A program made the translations under genes and the position numbers. The notes beneath the pieces are model-generated. The model did not search any database. It was not told the DNA's origin and worked only from the letters and a program-made list of their open reading frames with translations. A stretch of 64,000 nt of DNA from contig CAVUNO010000017.1 in NCBI GenBank assembly GCA_963742875.1, forward strand, positions 1,426,001 to 1,490,000. The letters run 5' to 3'. The DNA is from Bog-532 sp963742875. Its GTDB lineage: Bacteria > Actinomycetota > Actinomycetes > Streptosporangiales > Streptosporangiaceae. Within the stretch, counting starts at the first letter, position 1. Each line of letters starts with the position of its first letter. Below, piece by piece: positions 55,160 through 62,963 of the stretch.

Positions 55160-55463
55160 TTTAGTTAGTTCGCTGCGGGCTGGTCACCCCGCGATGTCCT
55201 GCATGCGATCGACCACGAGCCACGCGGGCGGCAGCACGGCTACACGGCCGGGGTCTACTCCCCCGCCGGATGGATTCGCTCTCGGCTGGGGTGCAGCCAA
55301 GGTAAGCGCAAAAGGTGCCATGAGTGGATCTTGAGCGAGGTTTCCGCAGGTCATGGACCATCGGATGCTTGATCGATACTGGTGATCAAGTCGACTGGTA
55401 CGCCTGGTACCGTCTTCGATCGGTATGGGTTGATCTTGTCGGGTCGTAGGGTGGTCGGCGCGG
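55160..55463. other. Intergenic stretch before Tn3 transposase 6
   Basis: A minus frame fragment (APFALTLAAPQPRAN, PPAWLVVDRMQDIAG) is open but not recognised. A 7-bp-arm palindrome CTTGATC...GATCAAG lies at about 55367-55389. No inverted repeat for the following Tn3 gene was identified. Confidence 0.35.
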
Positions 55464-57532
55464 GTGACCTCGATCGATCGAGCGGACGGCATATCCGCGG
55501 TTCAAGCGGCTACTGTCGGCTCGGGAGCTGCACGTGTTCTGCAGCCCAACCGCCGATGAGGTGGCGTGGGCCCGGGGGTTCGCCGGGTCGGACGAGCACC
55601 TGCTGGTCATGGTGGTGCTGCTGAAGTGCTTCGGGCGGCTGGGGTACTTCCCGCCGTTGCAGACGGTGCCGGCGGTGGTGATCGAGCACGTGCGCCGGGA
55701 TCTGGGGCTGCCGGAGGACGTCGTGGCGGTCCACGCCGCGCCCCGGACGGCCAAGCGGCACCGGGACTTCGTTCGCCAGCGGTTCGGGGTGGTCCGGAAC
55801 TCGGCGGCGGCACGCAAGGTGGCCGCCGAGGCGATCCAGGAGGCCGCCCACGCCCGCAACCAACCCCCAGATCTGATCAACATCGCGTTGGAGCGCCTGG
55901 TCGAGGGCTGCTTCGAGCTGCCGGCGTTCTCAACCCTGGACAAGATGGCCTCGCGGATCCGGGGCGAGGTCAACGGGGAGATCTTCGCCGGGATCACCGG
56001 GCGGGCCGGGCCGAGTGGGGTGGGCAGCCTCCAGGCGCTGCTGGAGCCGAAGGGGCCTCGGGGCAAGACCGACCTGGACCGGCTCAAGCGCTCGGCGCCC
56101 CGGCCGACGTGGACGAACTTCCGCAAGCAGCTCGATCAGCTGCGCTGGGTCGACGGGATCGGCGACGCCGGCCGGTGGGTGGAGCCGATCGCGGCGACGA
56201 AGCTGGCCGATTTCGCCGGGGAGGCCGAGGCCGCCGACGCGGGGGTGCTGCGCGACTACGGCGAGGCCAAGCAGGTCGCGGCCCTCGCGGCCTTGGCGCA
56301 CTGGCTGGAGTGGTGGCGGCGGTTCGGTCCGGCATCCGGGTCGGACCCGAAGTTGGCCGACGCGTTCTTCCGGTACGTGCTGACCGCGTTCACCTACGGC
56401 TCCAACCTCGGGCCTGCGCAGGCCGCGCGGCACATGGCCGGGGTGTCCGCGCACGAGCTGGGAGCCACGTTCCGCCGGCACGCCACCCTCGGCAAGGTCA
56501 ACCGCGCCAGCGCGGACGTGGTGGACGCGTTCTGCGAGCTTGACCTGGTGCGGGCGTGGGGGGACGGGGCGGCGGTGGCCGCCGACGGTACCCAGATCGA
56601 CACGTTCATCGACAACCTCCTGGCCGAGACGTCAATCCGCTACGGCGGGACCGGTGGGATCGCCTGCCACTACGTCTCCGACACCTACATCGCCCTGTTT
56701 TCGAAGTTCATCCGTGCGGGGTGTGGGAGGCCGTCCACCTGATCGACGGGCTGCTCAAGCAGGAGTCCAAGCTGCGGCCCGAGACGGCGCACACCGACAC
56801 CCAGGGCCAGTCGTTCCCGGTCTTCGCTTTGGCGCATCTGTTCGGGTTCGACCTGATGCCGAGGATCCGTAACTGGCGGGACCTGAACTTCTACCGCCCG
56901 TCGGCCGACGTGGTGTACCGGCATATCGACCCGCTGTTCGGCGAGTCGGGGCGCAACGTTATCGACTGGGACCTCATCGAGACCCATTACGAGGACCTGA
57001 TGCGGGTGGTCCTGTCCATCCAGGCCGGGAAGATCTCCAGCGTGACGCTGATGCGCCGGCTGTCGACCTACTCCCGGCGCAACAACTTCTACCGGGCCTT
57101 CCGCGAGGTCGGCCGGGTCATCCGCACCGTGGCGCTGCTGCGCTACCTGTCCGACCCGGCTCTGCGAGCGCGGACCAGCGCGGCGACCAACAAGGTCGAG
57201 TCCTACAACCAGTTCGTGGCCTGGTGCCGGTTCGGCAACCGCGGGATCATCGCCGACAACGACCCCGACGAGCAGGAGAAGATCGTCAAGTTCTCCACCC
57301 TCCTGGCCAACTGCGTGATCTTCCACACCGCCGTGGACATGACCACGGTCATCCGCGACCTGGCCGCCGAGGGCTGGACCATCACCGCCGAGGACCTCGC
57401 CACCCTCTCGCCGTACCTGACCGCCCACATCCAACGTTTCGGCACCTACGCCACCGACGAGGTCACCCTCGCCCCGACGCCTACGACGCCCACCTGGGCG
57501 TCGACCTGGACCTACCACCCCTGGCCGCCTGA
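55464..57532 (+). pseudogene. tnpA: Tn3-family transposase, frameshifted and internally deleted (element 6)
   Basis: GTG 55464 starts VTSID; a duplicated GATC shifts the frame before RTAYPRFKRLLSARELHVF. The frame from 55534 continues SPTADEVAWARGFAGSDEHL. An in-frame gap of roughly 300 residues lies before LEWWRRFGPASGSDPKLADA. The DGTQIDTF motif (Asp 1) is present. A shift near 56715 leads to VHLIDGLLKQESKLRP, TDTQGQSFPVFALAHLFG (Asp 2) and TNKVESYNQFVAW (Glu). A last shift near 57480 gives DAYDAHLGVDLDLPPLAA to the stop. Four independent lesions make it inactive. Confidence 0.85.
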
Positions 57533-57599
57533 GTCCCGGGGTATCAGCCAGCCGGGGGCGACACGCTCACGCCGGGCTGGGAACCACCGACTCCCCGGC

Positions 57600-57657
57600 G
57601 TCCGCCGGGCGCAGGTAGCTGTACCCGGTCTCGCGGCTGACGCCGAACTCCCTGGTT
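57600..57657 (-). pseudogene. Duplicated C-terminal scrap of the serine resolvase
   Basis: The minus frame reads REFGVSRETGYSYLRPADA, nearly the same as REFGVSRETVYSYLRTRS at the end of the resolvase (59478-59525). The ~45-bp match is a direct DNA repeat that brackets the 1.8-kb PadR/membrane-protein segment. Confidence 0.65.
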
Positions 57658-57692
57658 GTCAGTTCCCGAAGTCTTCTGCACGAACGGGTCTG

Positions 57693-58856
57693 TCACGCTC
57701 CCTCAGGGAGGCCCTCGGGTCGGGTGGCGGCCGGTGGGTAGCGGAGATGACCGCGCAGGGCGCCCAGGGCGGCGCCGATGAGCGGCACGATCAGCAACGC
57801 GATGGCCCCGTCGCCGGCCCCGTTGACGCGGCCCTCGAAGTAGTACTCGTGGCGCAGGTTGGTCGGGATGATGGTGGTGCTCAGCTCGCAGGTGGGGCAG
57901 ATGCCATCGTCGGCGGCTTGTTGCGGCCCGGTGAAGTGGTGGGGCGACAGCGCGATCGTCAGGGTGGTGAACAGCGCCACCAGGATGGCCGCGGTGGCCA
58001 TAGCGCCGGTGGTGGACAGCAGGGCCTGCCGGGCCGGGCTGAGGATGGCAGGTCGGGTGTCGCGGTCGGCCAGTCGGGTTGCCACGGCGTGCACGGCCAC
58101 GGGGACAGCCAGCGCGGCCAGGACGAAGCAGGCGAGCACCAGGTAGTCCGCGACGACGACAGATCCGCCGTGCAGGGAGTGGGCGGCTGTCTCGGCCGTG
58201 TCGTTGATGCCGAAGGGCGCCAGCGGGTAGAGCACCCCGGCGGTCAGGGCTCCGATTCCCAGCGCGGTCGCCAAGATCCGGCGGGTGAACTGGACGCGGC
58301 GGGCGGTCAGGATGAGCAGCCCGGTAACGTAGCCGGCGAGGATCAGCAGGAACCCGACGTCCATCGCCCAGATAGGCAGGATGACGGGGAAGTACCCGCC
58401 GAGTTGGCTGCCGATGCGCTGCTGGACGGCGGTGGCGGCGATCAGCGCGAGCACCACCGCGTACCCACCTACCCGGACCACCCGGGGCCCCCAGCCCTGG
58501 CGTACCGGCCCGACGTAGCGGCGCACCAGCAGCGGGAGGCCGGCCAGCAGGACCAGGGTGCCCACCACGTACATCCGGTTGACCGGGGTGGCAGAGTTCG
58601 TCGACGCCCCCGGCCAGGCGATCCACACCAGCCCCACCGCCCCGGCCACGAAGGCCAGTGCCTGGATGATCCGGTTCATGAGCACCTCCCGTGCCACGAG
58701 CCACAGCCCGCCGCCCAGCCAGGCCAGCCGCGCCGAGGGGGCGGCCAGGTCGTCGGTCTCGGCCAGCAGAGCGTGCACCCAGTCGCGGCGCTGCTCGCCC
58801 AGCAGTCCCGCCAGGCCCCGAAGCAGACCGGCCAGCATCCGCGTCAACTGGTCCAT
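57693..58856 (-). CDS. Polytopic membrane protein coupled to PadR regulator
   Basis: The 387-residue protein starts MDQLTRMLAGLLRGLAGLLG, with a cytosolic helix containing RRDWVHALLAETDDLAAP. About nine transmembrane helices follow (e.g. IIQALAFVAGAVGLVWIAWP, MYVVGTLVLLAGLPLLV, DYLVLACFVLAALAVPVAVH). A loop carries ICPTCELSTT. ATG 58856 overlaps the PadR stop (TGATG). This pairing is common in actinomycetes: a PadR repressor next to a membrane protein or transporter it controls. The function is unknown, and the CPTC motif could bind metal or be redox-active. Confidence 0.7.
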   Translation of the reverse strand: MDQLTRMLAGLLRGLAGLLGEQRRDWVHALLAETDDLAAPSARLAWLGGGLWLVAREVLMNRIIQALAFVAGAVGLVWIAWPGASTNSATPVNRMYVVGTLVLLAGLPLLVRRYVGPVRQGWGPRVVRVGGYAVVLALIAATAVQQRIGSQLGGYFPVILPIWAMDVGFLLILAGYVTGLLILTARRVQFTRRILATALGIGALTAGVLYPLAPFGINDTAETAAHSLHGGSVVVADYLVLACFVLAALAVPVAVHAVATRLADRDTRPAILSPARQALLSTTGAMATAAILVALFTTLTIALSPHHFTGPQQAADDGICPTCELSTTIIPTNLRHEYYFEGRVNGAGDGAIALLIVPLIGAALGALRGHLRYPPAATRPEGLPEGA

Positions 58857-59194
58857 CACGCGCCACCCTCCGCCGCCAGCCGCCGCCGGGCCGCCCGGCC
58901 GGCCGCGGGTCGCCGCTTGGGTGCCGCCTGGGCCAGCGCCGTGCGGGCGGCGGCCAGACCGTCGGAGGTCAGCCGGTACAGGTGCCGCCGCGGGCGCCCG
59001 GCCGGTTGCTCGTCCTCCCACCGCGCCTCGATCAGGCGCCGCTCGGCCAACCGGATCAGGATCGGATACAACGTGCCTGACGCCAGCCCGGTCTGCTTGG
59101 CGACCAGGTACCCGTGCAGCCACGCGGTAGGGTCCGCCTCCAGCGCGGCCAGCACGGACAACGTCTGGTCGGAGAACCCTGGACTATCAGCCAC
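58856..59194 (-). CDS. PadR-family transcriptional regulator
   Basis: The 112-residue protein has the PadR winged helix: TLSVLAALEADPTAWLHGYL, KQTGLASGTLYPILIRLAER then RLIEARWEDEQPAGRPRRHL and YRLTSDG. The GTLYPIL...L...G....RxYxLT pattern is diagnostic. The C-terminal tail is short and Arg/Ala-rich, so dimerisation would rely on the wing and helix 4. It heads an operon with the membrane protein, and a palindrome overlaps its promoter. Confidence 0.88.
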   Translation of the reverse strand: MADSPGFSDQTLSVLAALEADPTAWLHGYLVAKQTGLASGTLYPILIRLAERRLIEARWEDEQPAGRPRRHLYRLTSDGLAAARTALAQAAPKRRPAAGRAARRRLAAEGGA

Positions 59195-59204
59195 AACACA
59201 GCAC

Positions 59205-59218
59205 TCTACCTAGGTAGA
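59205..59218. promoter_or_regulatory. PadR-operator-like palindrome
   Basis: TCTACCTAGGTAGA is a perfect 14-bp palindrome 10 bp upstream of the PadR start codon. CTACCTAGGTAG-like sites are typical operators upstream of autoregulated PadR genes in actinomycetes. Confidence 0.65.
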
Positions 59219-59428
59219 CCGATGGTGTCCATCACACCGTGAGTACCTCCAGCGACTCAGGCAAGATCCACCGAATCCGCAAGATAGGTATGACCAGATT
59301 CGGGCCGCAGTGGCCAGACCTACCCTGCGAGCCGCAGGTCGGCGCGGTGGCCGTTCGCAGGATTCAACTGGATCGGGCACGGATGCCAGCGAGGTTGTCG
59401 AGTAGGTTGCCTGCTCTGTGCCGCCACC

Positions 59429-60019
59429 TCACCCCGAAGCCGCAGTGGTGCTGACCGTTGGCGATCCAGTGCTTCGGGTCCGTAGGTAGCTGTAGACGGT
59501 CTCGCGGCTGACGCCGAACTCCCTGGCGAGGGCGGACTTCCGCTCCCCGGCGGCGGCGCGCTCACTCAACTGGTGGGCCTGCTCGGCAGTGAGGGCGGGT
59601 TTGCGGCCGGTGTAGACGCCGCGTTGCCTGGCTGCGGCGATACCTTCGCGTTGGCGTTCGAGGATCAGGGCTCGTTCGAACTCGGCGAATGCGCCCATGA
59701 CCGACAGCAGCAGGGTGGCCATCGGCGAGTCCTCGCCGGTGAAGGTGAGGCTCTCCTTGACGAACTCCACCCGCACCCCCTGGTCGGTCATGGTCCGTAC
59801 CAGCAGGCGCAGGTCGTCGAGGTTGCGCGCGAGGCGGTCCATCGAGTGCACGATCACGGTGTCGCCGTCGCGGACGAACGCCAGCAGCTGGTCGAGCTGC
59901 GGGCGGGCGGTGTCCTTGCCGGAGGCTTTGTCGGTGAAGGTCCGCTCGACGTCGATCCCGTCGAGCTGCCGGACGGTGTTCTGGTCGCCGCTGCTGACCC
60001 TGACGTAGCCCACCCGCAC
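59429..60019 (-). CDS. tnpR: Serine recombinase (resolvase/invertase family)
   Basis: The 196-residue enzyme has catalytic Ser in VGYVRVSSGDQN, the Arg motif IVHSMDRLARNLDDLR and the long E-helix FAEFERALILERQREGIAAA. A C-terminal HTH follows (ALTAEQAHQLSERAAAG, ALAREFGVSRETVYSYL). Length and order match Tn3-type resolvases. It probably belonged with tnpA element 6; the res site is not identified. A ~45-bp copy of its HTH end lies at 57600-57657. It looks intact. Confidence 0.88.
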   Translation of the reverse strand: MRVGYVRVSSGDQNTVRQLDGIDVERTFTDKASGKDTARPQLDQLLAFVRDGDTVIVHSMDRLARNLDDLRLLVRTMTDQGVRVEFVKESLTFTGEDSPMATLLLSVMGAFAEFERALILERQREGIAAARQRGVYTGRKPALTAEQAHQLSERAAAGERKSALAREFGVSRETVYSYLRTRSTGSPTVSTTAASG

Positions 60020-60063
60020 CGTCCGACCCCTTCCACCCCAAAAAATGTCAAGCTGGACTCTAG

Positions 60064-61535
60064 TAGTACTTTGTTAGGTCGGAGTGAGAGTGGCGGCGAG
60101 CCGGTCAAGGGTTAAGGGCTGGCAGCATAGGGGGCAGGCGCCGAGGATGAGGGCGAGCACGAGCTGCAGTTCTCGCAGGGCCTGGTAGAGGGTCATCCCG
60201 GCGCAGGGACTTTTGGGTCGGTGCGGATCATGGTGCAGAAGGCCTGGGCGAGGACGGCGAGGGTGACGTGCCGGTGCCAGCCGGTGAACGAGCGGCCCTC
60301 GAAGTGGCCCAGGCCCAGGCCGGTCTTCAGCTCGCGGTAATCGTGCTCGACCCGCCAGCGGATCTTGGCCATCCGGGCCAGCTCGGCGATCGGGGTGTCC
60401 GGCGGGAGGTTAGACAGCCAGTAATCGGTGGGCTCATCGGCTCCGGGCGGCCATTCGGCCAGCAGCCAGCACTCCGGCAGGCTGCCATCGGCCGCGCGGG
60501 GGATGTCCCGGTTGGCTGGCCGGACCCGTATGGCCAGGAAGTGACTGGTCATGGCGGCGTCAGGGTTGTCCCTGGTGGCCTTGGTGCCCTGCCGCCAGGT
60601 CACCGGGGCGATCATGTCCGCGCTGGCGATGGCGAGCTGGCGCAGGGGCAGCGGCCGGGCGCGGTAGCGGGGAACGCCGGGCCGCCCCCGGCCGCTGCAG
60701 GCCATCATCTCCGGAACGGCATCGTGCGGGTAGGCGCTGGTGGTGCCCTTGACCGCGACTGCGTACTGCCAGCCGCGGGCGGCCAGTTCCAGGCGGAAGG
60801 CGGTGTTATCGCCATAGCCCGCATCGGCCGCCACCACCGGCCGCGCGCCGCCGGCGGCGGTGATCTCCTCCAGCACGCCCCACCCGCCGGGGCCGGCCAT
60901 CTCGTCGATCATCTCCAGCGCCAGCCGCCACTTTTCGGTATGCCGCACCTGACCGGGGATGCCGGCCCGCTCGCGGCGGCGGCGGGCCCGGGCCGCCTGG
61001 GCCGGGTCGGCCAGCGCCTGGTCATCCCAGGATTCCGGGCAGAACAGCCGCCAGTCCGCCGCGCAGGAGGCGTGCTCGTTCACCAGGTGCACGCTGACGG
61101 CGACCTGGCAGTTGGCGACCTTGCCCAGCGTCCCGGAGTACTGCCGGGCCACGCACGGCGAGGCGGTCCCGTCCTTGGCGAACCCGGTGTCATCGATCAC
61201 CAGCGCCTCCACCGGCTGGCTGGCCGCGAACCACCGCGCGACATTCCGCCGCACCGCCGCATAATCCCAGGTCGAGGACGTGATGAACTGCTGCAGCCGC
61301 TGATGATCTATGCCCAGCCGCGCCGCCATCGGCTGCATCGACTTGCGCTGCCCGTCGGTCAGCAGCCCGCGCACATACAACTCACCGGCCGCCCGCTGGT
61401 CCTTCCGCGGCAGCCCGCCGAGCATCTCCGCGGCGAAATCCAGCAGCCGGGGCCGGACCTCCGCGATCTCCTGAGGGGTCATGCCGGTATAACACCGCAG
61501 GACCCGGCAACCATACCCGACCTAACAAAGTACTA
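60064..61535 (-). mobile_element. IS701-family insertion sequence, intact, with CTAG target duplication
   Basis: Perfect terminal repeats TAGTACTTTGTTAGGTCGG at both ends and CTAG direct repeats at 60060-60063 and 61536-61539 show a simple, probably recent insertion. Length is 1472 bp. It inserted at the junction between an IS1380 remnant and the region upstream of the resolvase. Confidence 0.9.
60193..61482 (-). CDS. IS701-family transposase
   Basis: The 429-residue DDE transposase is unbroken. It has an N-terminal YVRGLLTDGQRKSMQPMA, first Asp in EALVIDDTGFAKDG, second in PVVAADAGYGDNTAFRLEL, and Glu in IRWRVEHDYRELKTGLGLGHFEGR. ATG 61482 (MTPQEIAEVRPRLLDFAAEM) lies 53 bp inside the right end. 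All catalytic residues and both ends are present, so this IS should be able to move. Confidence 0.9.
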   Translation of the reverse strand: MTPQEIAEVRPRLLDFAAEMLGGLPRKDQRAAGELYVRGLLTDGQRKSMQPMAARLGIDHQRLQQFITSSTWDYAAVRRNVARWFAASQPVEALVIDDTGFAKDGTASPCVARQYSGTLGKVANCQVAVSVHLVNEHASCAADWRLFCPESWDDQALADPAQAARARRRRERAGIPGQVRHTEKWRLALEMIDEMAGPGGWGVLEEITAAGGARPVVAADAGYGDNTAFRLELAARGWQYAVAVKGTTSAYPHDAVPEMMACSGRGRPGVPRYRARPLPLRQLAIASADMIAPVTWRQGTKATRDNPDAAMTSHFLAIRVRPANRDIPRAADGSLPECWLLAEWPPGADEPTDYWLSNLPPDTPIAELARMAKIRWRVEHDYRELKTGLGLGHFEGRSFTGWHRHVTLAVLAQAFCTMIRTDPKVPAPG

Positions 61536-62070
61536 CTAGTGGATGGAAGCCGTAGCCCTTCTTGAACGTGGGCGCGGCGCCTTCCTTGTCGCTGTGCGCG
61601 GTGATCAGCGTCGCGTCCAGGTCGATGACCAGCCAGCCGGCCAGCAGCTTCCCGGCGATGGCCAGCCACGGGAACCCGGCCGGCCTCGCCGCGATCAGCG
61701 ACCAGACGTGCGCGCGGACCTTAGCCCGCACCCGGGCGATCTTGTCCAGGGTGCGCGGATCGGCCAGCTCCAGCGTCCGCCGCACCGTGGTGTCGCTCGG
61801 CGCGGCCCCGAAGACAGGTTCCTGATGCGCCAGCAGGGCGATGTCGTTTATGCTGGTGGCCCCGAGCACGATCGTCACCGCCACGGACACCAGCGCCATG
61901 CCCCGGTCCACCAGCGGGAACTTCCCGGCCCGCGCCAGCGCCGATCCCAGCGCCGCGGTCAGCCCCGCCTGGTCGGCCAGCTTGCGCAGCAGCACCGCCC
62001 CGGCATGCCCGGCCAGCCCGTCAGCCTCAGCGGTGACCCTCAGCCCGTGGTCCCACAGCGTATTCTTCAT
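61536..62070 (-). pseudogene. IS1380-family transposase, N-terminal third (copy 2)
   Basis: From ATG 62070 (MKNTLWDHGLRVTAEADGLA) the frame parallels copy 1 through LVIDLDATLITAHSDKEGAA to KKGYGFHP. There the CTAG duplication and IS701 begin, and the frame closes at a TAA inside the IS. On the other side of IS701 there is no IS1380 sequence, so the 3' two thirds had been lost before IS701 arrived. The 5' inverted sequences at 62071-62149 (GCGAAGAGCGCTC and GAGCGCTCTTCGC-like) resemble copy 1. Confidence 0.8.
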
Positions 62071-62313
62071 CGCGAAGAGCGCTCCTGCCCCTGGAAGTTA
62101 CAAGTGTGTGGTTACCTCGTAATCTCCCAGAACCGGGGCGCTCTTCGCTGCTGAACCGGTCACGCCAGCGGCGGCCTCGGCGCGTGCCGCCAGACGCCCC
62201 ATTCAAGCCCGTCACCAGCCGCGGTCACCGCGCACCCATCGGGTGCATGCCTCAACGCGCCGCCGGCCCGGCAGGCCGCCACGAAATCGCAGATCAAAGC
62301 CGCAAAGCAACCG
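62071..62313. other. IS1380 terminal region and short spacer
   Basis: Positions 62071-62149 are the IS1380 promoter/terminal region with inverted GCGAAGAGCGC motifs. The rest (62150-62313) has no convincing gene and separates the mobile DNA from the flavin reductase gene. Confidence 0.45.
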
Positions 62314-62844
62314 TCACTTCCCGGTCAGCGGGTCAATGCTGAATCCCGGAGGCTGATCCGCCGACGGGAGGGCCAGCGGCAGCGGCGCGCAGTAACCGCG
62401 CTCGAAGTACAGTAGCGGGTCGCCCGAGCCGATCTCGGCGTCCTCTACGAGGCAGATGACGATGGTGTGGTCGCCGCCCACCACGATGCCGTAACGGGCG
62501 CAGGCCAGCCGGACCACGGCACCGGGGATGGCCGGCAGGCCATGCCAGCTGCCGGCCAGCCCGTCGAAGCGGTCAATGCCGGTCCGTGCGAAACGGGCCG
62601 CGACCACCGCTTGATCGTCGCGGAGCACGTGGATCAAGATCCGGGGGGCGGTCGTCAGTACCTGGTGGGACCGGCCGGACCCGTCTAGGCAGAACATGAC
62701 AAGCGGCGGGGAGAGCGACAGGGAGCATAGCGTTCCTACCGTCACGCCCCGTACCGTTCCGCTGCGGTCGAGGGTCGTGACGACCGATACTGGCATCGCT
62801 ACGCGGGCCATTGTGTCCCGGAAGGTCCTGACGTCCACGGCCAT
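62314..62844 (-). CDS. Flavin reductase family protein
   Basis: The 176-residue protein has the flavin-reductase-like split barrel: TFRDTMARVAMPVSVVTTLD, VRGVTVGTLCSLSLSPPLVM, FCLDGSGRSHQVL, RILIHVLRDDQAVVAARFA and CARYGIVVGGDHTIVICLVE, ending with LLYFERGYCAPL. It would reduce FMN/FAD with NAD(P)H to supply a two-component monooxygenase. ATG 62844 was chosen because CGGAGGA lies 5 nt upstream and homology starts there; the frame is open to 63078 but poorly composed. It is downstream of the TPR gene on the same strand. Confidence 0.85.
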   Translation of the reverse strand: MAVDVRTFRDTMARVAMPVSVVTTLDRSGTVRGVTVGTLCSLSLSPPLVMFCLDGSGRSHQVLTTAPRILIHVLRDDQAVVAARFARTGIDRFDGLAGSWHGLPAIPGAVVRLACARYGIVVGGDHTIVICLVEDAEIGSGDPLLYFERGYCAPLPLALPSADQPPGFSIDPLTGK

Positions 62845-62963
62845 GAGGTCCTCCGGAGGCGCGGCCTCCGAAGGCACGATGGCCGGATGCACGGCAGAGG
62901 CTGGCCCGGCAGCGGGGATACTCGGCGGCCGGATGCCCAGCGGCGTCATGGAACGATGGCGCT

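Noticed and set aside
56556..59213. 885-codon plus-strand frame
   Set aside because: Only the first third (to about 57480) is transposase; the rest is antisense of the PadR/membrane protein genes.
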